Assembly (NCBI GenBank): GCA_025617745.1
Contig: CM046870.1
Location: forward strand, 26,455,501 to 26,519,500
Direction of reading: 5' to 3'
Source of the DNA: Heliocidaris erythrogramma
Lineage: Eukaryota > Echinodermata > Echinoidea > Camarodonta > Echinometridae
Length of the DNA stretch: 64,000 nucleotides
Below, one piece after another: positions 21,750 to 33,119 of this stretch. Every line of letters starts with the position of its first letter. Position 1 is the stretch's first letter. A model generated the notes under the pieces. It had not been told where the DNA came from. It did not search any database and saw nothing but the letters and a program-made list of their open reading frames with translations. Made by a program: the position numbers and the translations under genes.

Positions 21750-22960
21750 TCACCACTCAAGGGCCACATGGCTCGTACATGCTTTGATGTAAATAGGCCG
21801 CACGGCGATATTACCAGGAACGTCAAACGGTTCGAGTAGGATGACCACCATAAGAACTGTTCGTACTGTGTACCTACAATAGACCGGTTCACCGCTAACA
21901 TCCGCGATGGCGTGAGGAGACACATTATCAATGCATCTCTCGCAGATAACCCACTGGTTGATTCCGGGAAACTTGAGTACAAACGAGAAGTGGAAAAAAG
22001 CGAAACATGAGTATAATTGATTGATTGTTTTGATAAGTGACAGTAATTGACAGTAATGATGATGATGATGATAAATAGTAACGATAGTATTGTTAATCAT
22101 AATAATGATAACCCTATTAATTACAATAATAACAATGATGATGATAATGGTGATGATGGTGATGATGGTGATGATATCAATAACAACAACAGCAATAATG
22201 CAATGGCAAAAAAGAGCGATGATGAGAAACAAAACTAGATGATCGGAAACCAAATAAATAAAGTCGAAGTCCAGTTTTTATTTGAAAATAAAAAAAGAAA
22301 TGAATTCTTGGAGTGTTCCAACTAAAATTGCCCGAACTGGCTTGGATTTCGAATTGAGTGGTAACAGTATAAAAATATCAGGGGAACGTTTTCATCAAGC
22401 GTTTTGTCAGTGATTTTTACCGACAACTGTTATAAGCTACTGAAATCCTTGCATCTGATTGGCTGAGAGCAAATTTGTCAGTCAAAATCACTGACAAAAC
22501 GCTTGATGAAATGTTACAAGTGACTCACCTGTACAATAACCACCCAGTCATCTTCAACGGTTAAACCAACATAGAGTATTGGTAGGCTCCTTTCCGCGGG
22601 GCACACTCGATGATATAAAACGGATGGGTTAACGGTGGGCCATCTTGCGTCATATTCTATCACGTCTGGCTTTTTATTAAAGAAAAAGCCATAACGATCC
22701 AGGATTACACTTTGTTGTTCTGGAGTAAAGTCAGTGATGATTGGTTTCTTGAAGTGATTGTAGACGGTGTCAGGATCATCTTCTTTGAGCGCGGAAAGGG
22801 CCTGCCTGGCTTCTTCCAATTGCTTCCGCTGATCAGGGTTGAGGATTAGATCGATGTCAGGGCTTTTTTCAGAGGCCACAAGAACAGCAAAGAACCACAC
22901 GATCAAAGCGATTTTTGGAATCATTGCTTCCATGATCCTAGTGATAGCCGATGAGGACAT
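21750..22960 (-). CDS. Secreted Spaetzle/neurotrophin-like cystine-knot protein, gene A
   Basis: Two exons: 22960-22529 and 21971-21750, joined at CAG|GTGAGT and CTCAAG|TTTCCC in phase 0. I chose the Met at 22960 (Met at 22933 is as likely); the frame is open back to 23071, but gene B aligns only from here. A hydrophobic signal peptide (KIALIVWFFAVLVAS) is followed by a prodomain and a C-terminal domain with VCPAE, a hydrophobic strand ending VVIVQ, NQWVICERC, EPVYC, TVRTVLMVVIL and YIKACTSH. The order and spacing Cys, W/V..IV, Q.V..E.C, V.C, then I.I..C match Spaetzle and neurotrophin domains. Two of the six knot cysteines are missing (see findings). Expected role: a secreted dimeric ligand. 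IL-17-like is the main alternative. A MITE sits in the intron next to the donor. Confidence 0.6.
22060..22200. repeat. (GAT)n-type microsatellite in gene A intron
   Basis: GATGATGAT and AATAAT units. The Ile/His-rich and Asp/Asn-rich ORFs here are artefacts of it. Confidence 0.85.
22385..22515. mobile_element. Foldback MITE in the intron of gene A
   Basis: The left arm CATCAAGCGTTTTGTCAGTG is repeated inversely at 22480-22515, enclosing about 60 bp. The right end lies only about 13 bp from the exon 1 splice donor of gene A. Confidence 0.7.
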
Positions 22961-23219
22961 AATCGTGTTTAGACCAACTTCTGAATGATGGGGAATTGCC
23001 GGGGGAATTGATTCTTCAGGCAGACTTGCAGCTTGAAGGCTATGCTTTCGGGTTTCAGAAACATCACCCATGCAGTGAATCGGACAGTGATCAGAAATGA
23101 AATGATACAGATTGCGCTTGTGGGGAGGAAATTAACGTTGTTTATTCACCGCACCAAATTTTAGGAACAATAGAGGATAATATATGATATTTATTAATTT
23201 TGCCCAAAAAACAGAATCA

Positions 23220-23500
23220 ATATTTACACGTGCTTAGAAGAGAATACAAACATGATAAAAGGCGATTTTTGTTTGCATGGCATCATATAGAACGAATAAA
23301 ATAGCATTCCCCATTAATTAAGGGCCATAAGCATGTATGAAACACCTGATAAGCCAATTAGACCAACCAAAAAGGAGAATACATGATGTGTATTTGCCAA
23401 ACGGAATCAATATTTAGACGTGCTCAGAAGAGCATACAAACATGATACAAGGCGATTTTTGTTTGCATGGCATCATATAGAATGAATAAAATATCACTCT
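23220..23500. repeat. Direct repeat pair upstream of gene A
   Basis: The stretch ACGTGCTTAGAAGAG...GGCGATTTTTGTTTGCATGG at about 23226-23305 recurs with few changes at 23412-23490, a tandem duplication of about 185 bp. Confidence 0.65.
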
Positions 23501-23805
23501 CCATCAGAGGATAAACGTCACAAAGGTGAAGGGATTTCCCAAATGTTATGAATCGAGCAAGCTATGGTGCAAGACCATGACCATCGCGTGATTACGTCAA
23601 TGAGGGTAGGTTACAGTAAATAAACTGATTTTTTTTTTAATACACTGCAAGGTAGTGAGTGCCGTAGCATCTGGGGGCAGGGATGAGGGGAGGGACATGT
23701 GCCAATCGAAAAAAGAATGAGAGAGAGAGGGGGGTAGAGGAGGGGTATAGGGAGAGGGAGAGAAAGAAAGGGAGAGGGGTAAGAAACGTGGAAAGAATGT
23801 TTTAT

Positions 23806-24597
23806 GAATGTCGTGTTGTCAATTGAAGCTTTGTCATTGTGTGTGACGCCTGTTCAACTCTGTTAAATATTGATATATCAAATTCTTCTCTGATAAACAA
23901 ACTGTATGCACTATGAACACGATGACAAAGAAAGTGGACAAAATATACAGCTCCTCATTGTACCCTCCACAATTATTCTGGTAGACAAAAGAACATCCCT
24001 TCATTGCTATTATGTAAAATAAGTAGAACGGGTGAATATGCATGTGATACCTGTTCTACATATTTTTTACATAATAGCAATGACGGGATGGTCTTTTGTC
24101 TCTCCAAGTGTGGAAGATACAATGAGGAGCTGTATATTTTGCCCGCTTCTTTGTTCGCCATGTTCATAGTGATGAGAATCTTTATAATTTTATCAAGTAT
24201 TTTAGAGGATAATAATTATAAGCAATTAGGAGAAGGCGTTCTGTGAACAGAGTGATAAAATTCCAATTTCTCTGCAGTTCAGCGAAGTTGGTATACACAT
24301 AAAAATGACAAAGCTTTTTGCCACTGAGCATGAGTGGCGGAGATATGCTAATTGAATATTTGAATTTCCGAATAAAATCTCCATTAATATACATGATCAC
24401 ATCAGAAATCTCTCGTGGATATTCTTCGTCAAGGTGATAGACATTTCTTTTTTCTTGGTAAATATGCAAATTACTTTTCCTTCATATAAAATCATTTTTA
24501 CATGAAAATGATATTCAGGTTTAGTAGAGCGGAAGATGTATTGAACATGTTGAATCCCTGGTTTATGAGTGGACGTGTAGTACTAGTAAAATGCATC
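23806..24597. repeat. Dispersed repeat, copy 2, with foldback insertion
   Basis: Homologous to 14402-14952 at both ends. The extra length is a foldback insertion at 23909-24171. Confidence 0.65.
23909..24171. mobile_element. 263-bp near-perfect foldback element
   Basis: CACTATGAACACG at left is matched inversely by GTTCATAGTG at right. The arms continue through GACAAAATATACAGCTCC-like and AATAGCAATGA motifs to a short centre near 24040. It interrupts the 23806-24597 repeat. Overlapping ORFs on both strands are mirror images of each other and not genes. Confidence 0.75.
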
Positions 24598-24601
24598 TTA
24601 A

Positions 24602-24893
24602 AGGGATGCTCAACCGCAGATTGTGGAGGTTTTTATGCCGCGAGAGGGCACGCATGATCGTTACCTGATCATGCCGATGCCCCGCGGGAGCAAACTTCGA
24701 ACAGGCTGTTCGCCGCGCAACATGCACGCCCCGCTCGAGCTCAAGCTCTCGTGCGAGATTCGGTAGGTTTCGTGCAGTCCGAAAAGTAATCCTAGTGGTC
24801 CAACGGACGCGTTCGACGCACAAACTTTGTGTACGAGTGAATGGGGCTTACGCAATCCTGACTTTCCCCACGGCCGCCTGGTGGCGTATCCCT
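24602..24893. mobile_element. 292-bp GC-rich MITE with TTAA target sites
   Basis: TTAA lies at 24598-24601 and 24894-24897, and the ends AGGGATGC and (inverse) AGGGATAC form short terminal repeats. The interior is CpG-rich, unlike its surroundings. The TTAA duplication suggests piggyBac mobilisation. Confidence 0.6.
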
Positions 24894-25173
24894 TTAAAAT
24901 TCTTGAAATATAACTGTCTTGTAGTTAATAATTGCAGTGGTGGAGGTAAAGGACACACATTGTTTTAATTATTGTGACATTATGTCATCGTCGGCAGAAG
25001 GGGAAGGGGGCCGGGGGGGGGGGGGGGGGGGTTGTGGCACAAGTGTGGCATAGGCGTAGCCATGTTCATCCGCTAAGAAAAAGGTCATACAACACCACCA
25101 CCAACAACAAACGCATATCACATATTAAGAAGGGCCATGAGCATGTTGGAAACACCTGGCAAGCAAGTTAGAC

Positions 25174-25177
<4 letters not shown>

Positions 25178-25226
<49 letters not shown>
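25178..25226. repeat. (AT)n microsatellite
   Basis: About 24 AT units. Confidence 0.95.
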
Positions 25227-25229
<3 letters not shown>

Positions 25230-25389
25230 TAGAGAAATATAGTTACTTTAAGTAGTAAATGTAATTATCATAATGCCTCATTACGCCTCAGTTTGTTAGA
25301 GCTCACCGGTTATGACCTAAACAAATCTATAGGCCTATGTTTGATGTTTTATGTTTTATTTATTATGCACTGTTCATTTGCATATATTA

Positions 25390-25835
25390 TTGCGTCTATT
25401 GAGCTCGTAAAAATTAGCACAGAAATTTTGATCGAGCAACCACGCGTGTTGTTATGTGATTGATGTATTTTGCGCGGCTAAACGATATATACATGTCTTT
25501 AACTTTTGTGTCTTACTTCTTATGCACCATTCTTTTTTATACATTATTGCGTCATAATTGAATTTATGGCTATTACGCTCATTAGGTTTAGCGCAAACTT
25601 CGAGCTAACTACCGCGCGTGTTGCCATGTCAGTTTGTTATTATGTCACTATTTATGAATTTTGCGCTCCTTGACAAATAAGCGCTCAAACTTTCACCTAG
25701 CAACCGTGCGTGTTGCTATGTAAGACTACACGTCAACTTGTATTATTACGTCACAATTTATGTATTTTGCGCTAATTAAAAAATAAGCGCTCAAAACTTT
25801 ACCTAGCAACTAAGCGCGTTACCATGGTATATTAC
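25390..25835. repeat. Degenerate tandem repeat, four units
   Basis: Units of roughly 90-170 bp each carry a core of the form GCGC...TAGCAACCGCGCGTGTTGCCATGT followed by TATTACGTCA and TATGTATTTTGCGC. Later units are closest to one another. Confidence 0.6.
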
Positions 25836-26030
25836 ATTGTCAACCTTTTCTGAGCAGAGCTTCACATACATATTTCACTTTGTTCATTACCCTGAGGAAG
25901 ATCCGTGAGGATCGAAAATTTGGTGAAAATAAATATAAAAGTTGGAATTCAATGCATTACCAATGTCTTCTCTGGACTTCATTAATTGTTTCTCTCTTCA
26001 TGCTTTTCCAACACGCGGTTATGAAATATC

Positions 26031-26033
<3 letters not shown>

Positions 26034-26075
<42 letters not shown>
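26034..26075. repeat. (AT)n microsatellite
   Basis: AT repeat; a further one follows at 26244-26282. Confidence 0.95.
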
Positions 26076-26078
<3 letters not shown>

Positions 26079-26237
26079 CCTACATGGTACATTAGCAGGA
26101 CATTTATTGTCCCTTTTCCGTTGTTCAAATGTCCACTTAATGTTCGAAATGTCCTGCTAATGTAGGGGGCGCTATTATGACGGAATAAACCGTATTATTG
26201 CATGTCCTGCTAAGTTACCATGCAGCGTAATATAGGG

Positions 26238-26285
<48 letters not shown>

Positions 26286-26472
26286 GTGAAAGGAAATGAG
26301 AGAATAATGGTTGCGTAACTTAAATATATATGTATGGGGGGGGGGGGGCGGGCACGAACCCGCAGGATCCAGTCCTGATGGTAATAAACTTAAATCTGAA
26401 TTATTATCAGAAAGTCAAACATACTGTATGGCAATCCGCCACAAGATGGCGTTTGTACTTCTTGTCTTTTCT

Positions 26473-27160
26473 ACGTAATTAAGTGGATTAAAAATAAATA
26501 TGGATAAGACAAATTTTATCTGGTTGGGGGAAGCGATTGATATGCCCGGTGTACCTTTTTTGGACATAGAGTACAAGACATAAAAATCATAGGAGTTTAT
26601 TTTTCACGTAATTCTAAAATAAAAGATGATTTAAACTACAAAGAGATATTAAGTAAAATAAAAAGATTAATAGGTTGGTGGAGCCAACGAGATCTTACGA
26701 TGCATGGCAAAATCAAATTATTGAAAATGTATGTATATTCAAAATTAAATTACGTATCTTCTCTTATATCTGTTCCACATAGTATCATTGAAGAAATTGA
26801 AAAAATTTCCTTTAATTTCATTTGGGGTGGGAAAGATAGAATAAAAAGGAAAATATTATAATCAAGATTATTCTGCAGGTGGGCTTCGGGTAACTGACTA
26901 CGAAACTTTTATTAAGACTCAAAGAATAATGTGGATCAAACGGCTGTTGTATGGTGAAAAATATTTAGGGTGGAAACTAACATTTGATTACTTTTTTAGA
27001 TCGATAGGAGGTCGAAGTATATTTCTTTGTAATTATGACATGAAGAAAATGAATTTAGATGGTATACCCAGGTTTTATTTAGATATGTTAAAAGCCTGGC
27101 AAGATATAGATGAATGTAGACACTTCGAAAAGAACAAAGTCAATCCGATAATTTTTAATA
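26473..27160 (+). pseudogene. LINE ORF2 fragment, upstream of the insertion
   Basis: Reads, with frameshifts, KTNFIWLG, then LNYVSSLISVPHSIIEEIE, FIWGGKDRIKRK, and from 26929 MWIKRLLYGEKYLGWKLTFD through DIDECRHFEKNKVNPIIFN. It corresponds to the thumb/connector region after the YADD motif in the related LINEs at 46.5-51 kb. It stops at the 27161 insertion. Confidence 0.8.
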
Positions 27161-29423
27161 TAGGTTTTCCCGCCCAATTTCATCAGAGTTGCATTTGAAT
27201 TCACGAATAAGCGTTCAAATTCAATCTATTTTTGTAAGTTCTCTGCTCCCATGGTTCATTTTGATACGTTGATCATTCAATTAGACTTTACGTCATTCCT
27301 TTTAATTGTTATTTCGTTCAATTTAGAGGCAAATTCATTCGATTTAAAGGCGCGAAATTGTCATTCAATTTCGAGCCAGCTGGATAGACGTTCAATTTCG
27401 TCCCAACTACCGATTTCAATTTCATTTACAGGCACACACCTTCACACTTTAAGCATTCGAATTCATTTAACATTAACAAGTTCTGTAGTTCTATGTCATT
27501 CTTACATTTCACACGTCATAATTATTCACGTTTCACTGATTTTTAATATTGATGTACGTGTAATTTCCCTTTCATTGTGAAGGCTTAATTTTAAACAATA
27601 TATTTTAATCATATTTTATAATCATATTTCTTTTCTTTCTAATCCTTTCTTCCAGTTTGACTTTATTTCCTTAGAGTATAAATGTGAGACTTATACAGAA
27701 TGATTAAAACCCAGAGTTTATATATATGAATTTCTTTCTTACAGATTGTGCATTAAGTTACGTTTTGGGTTTGGTGCATGTTACATTACATCGGGGAATT
27801 CTTTCTTTACATATATATATTCATAAATGTTGATGGATGGTCTCTTAGTCTCTTCAGCCCTCAATCTGTTGACGCGCCAGGCACCTTGGCATGTAGGTCT
27901 GAGAGTGGTTGTACCATTGTGTACACTTTCCGGGTGTAATAGCGTCAATATTCTGGAGAGCAGCATCTCTGAGGATGTTACAGCGCCATTGCTGTAGGTT
28001 GACCCCTGCGTCTTCAGCTGCCTGTCTGTCCCCAAAACGACGCTGCCACGCTGGCTGTGCCAAGGGTCCTCTTCACGGCGGCCTTGAAGGTGGAGTGAGC
28101 CATTTCCGTCATGTTGAGGAAAGGGGAGTACGGAGGAAGGAGCTTCGTCTGAATGATGGGGTTATAGCTCCGTTGGGTAGCTGGGCTCGAACATGAGGTC
28201 TGGCGTTGTCGTATATGAGGAAGATAGGATCATCGGCCGGGAACAACTGGTTGCATTCGGCAACTGTTTCAGCGAGGAAGTCCTCGAATCTCTCTCTGGT
28301 AACGGTCTCAAATGCGATTCTGTGGTGGATAAGACCAATGGCAGGGGGACACCGTGAAGGTCACGTTGCAATTGCGACCTCACTGGCCGTGTACGACCCT
28401 CCTAGCCGGAACACCCCTTGGAGCCCTCCCTCGTGTACGCCGGGTCCAGATGTTGTAACCTGTTTCATTGATAAATACCGAGTTTCCCACAACGCCGTGT
28501 TCGAGAAACCATTCAGCATACTCCAGTCGTTGGTCTAATGCCCGTGGGGTGTTCCTGGCATCTGGGACGTCCTCTGCCATCTTCATTGTATAGAGCATTC
28601 CATCCAGTGCTCTGGCTATAGATGAGGTTGAAACTGCGGGCTTGTCAGGGAGGTTATTCTCAAGACTCTCCTTCATATGTCGAAGCGTTAAGAGGGGGTT
28701 ATCGTCTAGGATGTTCTCCAAGTGGTTGCGCATATCCTCATTCATTTTCAGATTTCGAGCCCCACCCCTCGGAAGCTTGTGGACCCTCCCCGTGTCCACA
28801 TGCGTCGACACAATCGATCTTGCCGTAGACCTGTTTATACCTAGAGTGTCGGCCAGTTCTAGGTAGTCTTGATGGTTGTCAAATGCTTCAGCCAACCTAG
28901 CTCTGTCCGTATTCGAGATATTCATATACTGTCCTCGAGCCACCGCCATATTCGTGTATAAATGAATGTAGCGCTGTATGAAAGTGAAGTATAGGAGCTG
29001 TTGCTTCGATGATGGTTTGTCAGAGGAATGAAAAATTCGCTATAAGTCATAGGTTCCATTTTACGGTAATTTAAATTTGCATGATTTATTCAAACAGATG
29101 GAAATGAAAATGAACATAAGGAGTAACAAAAAAGACTGCCTTCATACCGTAAATGTTTGCCTATTAATGAATTTGAATGTCTTAACGCTCACAAGTGGGA
29201 TATCCACGCGAATTTGAATGCCTCCTGTGCGCATCTCTAATTAGAACGCGGTTTTTACACGTTTGTATGAAATAATCATGAAATCGCTTGCTCACAAAAT
29301 TAAATTAAATGACGGTTTTAGTTATTTGAATGCTGATCTCCTTGTTCGTTCAAATTCGCTCGAAATTGAATGACGTTTCGTTAAGTTGATTGCAATTTTG
29401 ACGAAATTGGGCGGGAAAACCTA
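27161..29423 (-). mobile_element. Tc1/IS630-like DNA transposon inserted in LINE-1
   Basis: The left end TAGGTTTTCCCGCCCAATTT is matched inversely at the right end, so the element has terminal inverted repeats. TA flanks it at 27159-27160 and 29424-29425; removing the element and one TA restores the LINE reading frame (IIFN|NRSICF, compare IlfNNKNICS in the LINE at 46.8 kb). The interior encodes a decayed transposase on the minus strand. A region of about 700 bp before it on the left (27180-27850) is AT-rich with no ORF. Confidence 0.9.
27854..28949 (-). pseudogene. DDE transposase (IS630/Tc1-like), broken
   Basis: The N-terminal part (28949-28380, 189 aa) has a helix-turn-helix segment (DYLELADTLGINRSTARSIV) and the first catalytic block FINETGYNIWTRRTRGR, where the usual Asp is Asn. 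It ends at a TGA at 28380-28382 where homologues would have an Arg codon. Beyond it, in other frames, lie IFLIYDNARPHVRAQLPNG (second Asp, about 28170-28230) and PPYSPFLNMTEMAHSTFKA (third acidic residue, about 28082-28138), then a C-terminal stretch to 27854. One stop, at least one frameshift and the Asp-to-Asn change make it inactive. Confidence 0.85.
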
Positions 29424-29425
29424 TA

Positions 29426-30298
29426 ATAGAAGTATTTGTTTTCGAAATAAAATGATCTTTGATGCTGATCTTTTTCATAAAGGAATATTTAAAGCATCAG
29501 ATATAACCGTTGGAGGTAATTTTAAACCAATCTCTTATTTTTATAACTTAGGTTTTACCACCGACAGCCTGATCATGATTCAAAAAATATTTCAGTCATT
29601 AAACAGGAATGGATACAGAGTGATTTTATACATGTGGATACTGAACATTTTCAAATAGATCTGAAGATTTTTGGTCATATAAAATTTAGCGATTTAAAGT
29701 CTATACGGTTATATAATCACTTTATTGAACAATTTCAAAGAGATTATACATTAAAGATTACGAATGGAAATGTTCTACATGATTTTGGAACTGGGATGTT
29801 AAAAGAAATATTTACAAGACTGAAAAATGCATTTGTAATTAATAAACGAAGAGAGTTTCAATACAAACTATTGCATGGGGCTATATATACGTAACAGAGA
29901 CTCTTTCAATTTGGTTTCGAGTTGGACAATCTATGTTCCTTTTGTAAACATCAAGTTGAAACATACCAACATTTATTTTTAGAATGTCCTAAAGTTAAAC
30001 AATATTATGGCAGGACATTAGTAAAAAGCTACATCTAAGAGAAATTAATATAAATGATTGGAAATCCATTTTTATGGGACTATCGGGTAAAACTGTACGA
30101 ATATATTTAATAAATTGTATAATTTTTCTTCTAAAACACATAATTTTTTCTTCAAGAAAACAAGGCGAGCTGCCATCTCTACAAAAAACAGTTACTTTGA
30201 TAAAAGATCACAGAGACGAAGAATATAAGATAGCCAACAAAAAGGGGAAACTGGGGGCGCACTTAAGGAAATGGGAACAGATTGATGCGTTTCTTTGA
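29426..30298 (+). pseudogene. LINE ORF2 fragment, downstream of the insertion, with zinc motif
   Basis: Resumes the LINE frame with RSICFRNKMIF, then GNFKPISYFYNLGF, a frameshift near 29640, REFQYKLLHGAIYT at about 29850 followed by a stop, then LCSFCKHQVETYQHLFLECP (a Cys/His zinc motif of the zf-RVT type) and MGLSGKTVRIYLINC to the end FL at 30298. Four or more disablements are visible. The matching zinc motifs in the other LINEs are CSFCKKEEETYPHLFLLC and CSLCKKDKETYLHLFLNC. Confidence 0.8.
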
Positions 30299-31462
30299 TT
30301 TTGTTTTCGTTTGTTTTTGTTCTTTGTTTGCTTTTTTATGTTCTCATTACGGACAGGCAAACCGGAACTGGATGCATGCATGGGTGTTGATATGTTGGGG
30401 GAGGGAGGGGGGGGGGGGGTGCGAGAAGTGGGAGTGAGAATGAGTGAGTTGTGATTGGTAGGAGAATGGTGAGGGGGAAGGGGGGATGAGATGAGTGTCT
30501 AAGGGTGGGTTCGGGTGGGCCATGTATATCTTCCTCTAATTTTGTTTTTTATCTTATAAAGAATCGTTTCAAGAAATAATGTATAATTTGATATTTTTTC
30601 TAAATGCATGTTCAATGATCGATACAAAGTATTTTTTTTTCTTTCTAAAAAGAGCCTTTGTTCTGTTATTCCATATATTTTGGAAGACCTTATATTGTTT
30701 AAAAGTATAATTGGTATTTGTAAACTTTGTTCTTTAATTTCTTTTGTCTGAATATTATATATATTATGATTTAATGTGATATTAATGTATCTTTCTCAAG
30801 ACGATTATTTGAAACAAAAGTTCTTTTTATTATTACTATAAAGTATTACATGAAAGAAAATAGTTATATATCTATGTCTAACGGTTGATGTATTGTATTT
30901 TTTTTCATTTCAGCGAAAAAATAATCCTGTTTAATCATGGATAAGGTCAGAGAATTCTACTGATATTAATGTATTTCATTAAGTTTCCTTGTATATGCAA
31001 ATTATTTTATATGTGACTTATGATTGTTTTTTGAAATGTAATATTGATCTTGAGAGGGATCAATAAAATATCATTCAAAAAAAAAAGTAATTAAGCCGCA
31101 TTTGAAATTTATAAAGACCAAGTAAGCTTTTTCCAGAAATGAATTTACATAGATCTATTAATTAGTCTCAATAGTTTAATATTTTCCAACTTGAACAATT
31201 CAAAGTAAGGTGTCTCTTTTTATAGTTATGTTATCGATGTTTCTGGCTAATAAAAGGAAAGGTTATCCAGACCTATTTTTCAAAGGTGCCTTTTGGGGCA
31301 AGCAATTAATGCCGGGGCATAAAAACAGAGCAATTTTTTTCTGTTGCATTTAGTGTGTACTTTCGGTGATGCCAAATTGGGTTTTGCAGGGTTTGATTCC
31401 CCCTGACCCCTGGATCCGCAAATGGGAATATAACATTACTGCGTACGGTTTTTTTCCTGAAT

Positions 31463-31642
31463 CAGGGGCGGATACAGGATTTTCAAAAAAGGGGGGCGCA
31501 TTTCAGAAAGGGGGGCGCACACTGAGGAACCCTCCGTTTGACGAAGCCAAACGGCCATTTAGGGGGTCGGGGCATACTTTGTCAGACAAAACGGGGGGCG
31601 CACGCCCCTTGCGCCCCCCCCCCCCCTCTGGATCCGCGCCTG
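31463..31642. mobile_element. hAT-like MITE (GGCGGAT family), about 180 bp
   Basis: The left end CAGGGGCGGATACAGGATTT and the inverse of the right end CAGGCGCGGATCC form the termini. G tracts and a C tract lie inside. Flanks share only TGAAT, so the target duplication is partly decayed. Confidence 0.7.
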
Positions 31643-32212
31643 TGAATATTTCAGAATGATCCTGTTGTTCTCTAAATGTACACCTCACTTTCATGTCCAT
31701 CCCCCTTTCCAGCTTTCTACATTACTCCCAATAATGCTTATCAATTTTTACATTAAAATTCCATCTATTTTTTATCGTGACCAACTTCTCGAACTGTATT
31801 AAAGGCAAACCTCTGCAGATGGATATATGAAATACATGGTCATTAGTATTGTTTCTGCATCATGCCACAGTATAATATTACAATTTGAGTAACATTAACC
31901 CCCCCCCCCCCTTCCAGTGGCGTAATGAGGCAAACATTTGAGGGGGTTGAACATAGGCATAAGGCACAATTTCTGAATACTTGCGAGTGAGGAAAAAAAA
32001 ATCGACCTTTTTTAATATAATTTTGTCACTTATCTAGACCTATATATCCGGTAGGTAATTTTTTCTCCCCCTTCCCCCTTTTTTGGGCGTGAAACTTTTT
32101 TTAAGTGGGGGGGGGGGGGGGGGGGGGGGGGCTGTAGCCCTCGGAAGTTGCCTTTACTGAATTCATTTACGCTATCTTTAACGAAATAGCGAAATTGTTA
32201 TTTTCAAATTCT

Positions 32213-32440
32213 TAAAAAGATAGATTATAAATGATTCTGCGTATACTCAAGGCAATTTCAAATGTTTTGGTTGTAAATTCGGTCTGTCGATGATCAATGT
32301 TGGGAAATTTATCATATTAATGGCCTGTAATTGCAACATTACATCCCGAGGATCCTACAAGATAACTGATCTACCATTCCGACGCTGTAAAGATAGATTT
32401 ATCTCAGGACTCAAAACATGTTCAAAATGCAATCACTTAG
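32213..32440. repeat. Dispersed repeat, copy 2 of a pair
   Basis: Homologue of 17108-17316, same orientation. Confidence 0.6.
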
Positions 32441-32659
32441 GTATTTCTTTCCGAAGAACCTACTAGACATGCGTAATCAGACTGCAGAGATACATTTATA
32501 CCTCAGGGTAACAAAATATTAGTCTGCAATAAATCATTGTCATCAGTTGAATAGTCAGATTACAGAGTGATATAAGAAACAAAAGCATTGTGAAATTATG
32601 ATTATTAATTATCGTTGTTTATTCGAATTAAAGGGAAGACAACCGTATCATGAAGTCTC

Positions 32660-33085
32660 AGTGGTGTAGCCATTACTAACATTGGCCTGTAATTATTAAT
32701 ATATTATGAATGAACGTGAAGATGATTTTTTTTTAATGTCTTCTGTTGGCTATGACCTTTCTCTCTCACTTTTGTTTTCATTTTTTTTTCTTTTTTTGCT
32801 TGTCATGCATGCCTACTTCTAACCCCTCTGCATGGTCAAAAACTCCTGGATCCATTACTAACATTGGCCTATACTTATTGAGATATGAATGAACGTGAGG
32901 ATGATTTTTTTTTTTTAATGTCATCTGTTGGCTATAAACATTCTCTCTCATCCCCCCCCCCCCCCCTTCCCCCATTTTCTCTCTCTCTCTCTTTTTTTTT
33001 TTTTTGCTTTTTTTTTTGCTTGTCAGTTATTTTGGACACATACTTCTGACCCCCTACATGGTACGAAAATCCCGGATCAATTACT
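32660..33085. repeat. Tandem duplication of about 200 bp left of the satellite
   Basis: Two units share CATTACTAACATTGGCCT, ATGAATGAACGTGA, a T-tract, a C/T-rich tract and TTTTTTGCTTGTCA. Part of this unit (TATTATGAATGAACGTGAAG) also appears right of the satellite at 37760-37780, so the array may lie within or have expanded from this repeat. Confidence 0.65.
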
Positions 33086-33119
33086 AACATTCGCCTCTAA
33101 TAATTGTATCCCCCGGCAG

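Larger units (their letters stand above)
26473..31090 (+). mobile_element. LINE-1, L1/Tx1-like, 5'-truncated, interrupted by a DNA transposon
   Basis: The element starts inside the reverse transcriptase C-terminal region (GLKIN...KTNFIWLG, 26473 on), continues to 27160, resumes at 29426 and ends its reading frame at 30298. A 3' UTR with AATAAA and a short poly(A) run ends near 31088. The 5' truncation and poly(A) tail are typical of target-primed reverse transcription. Both parts are homologous to the minus-strand LINEs at 45.5-52 kb. Confidence 0.85.

Noticed and set aside
21750-22253. Ile/His-rich ORF extending gene A exon 2 upstream
   Set aside because: It reads through an intronic GAT/AAT microsatellite; the splice acceptor at 21972/21971 and comparison with gene B set the true exon edge.
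22529-23071. IL-17 as the first reading of genes A and B
   Set aside because: The Cys spacing, Q.V..E.C block and retained first and fourth cysteines fit Spaetzle/neurotrophins better, though IL-17 is kept as the alternative.
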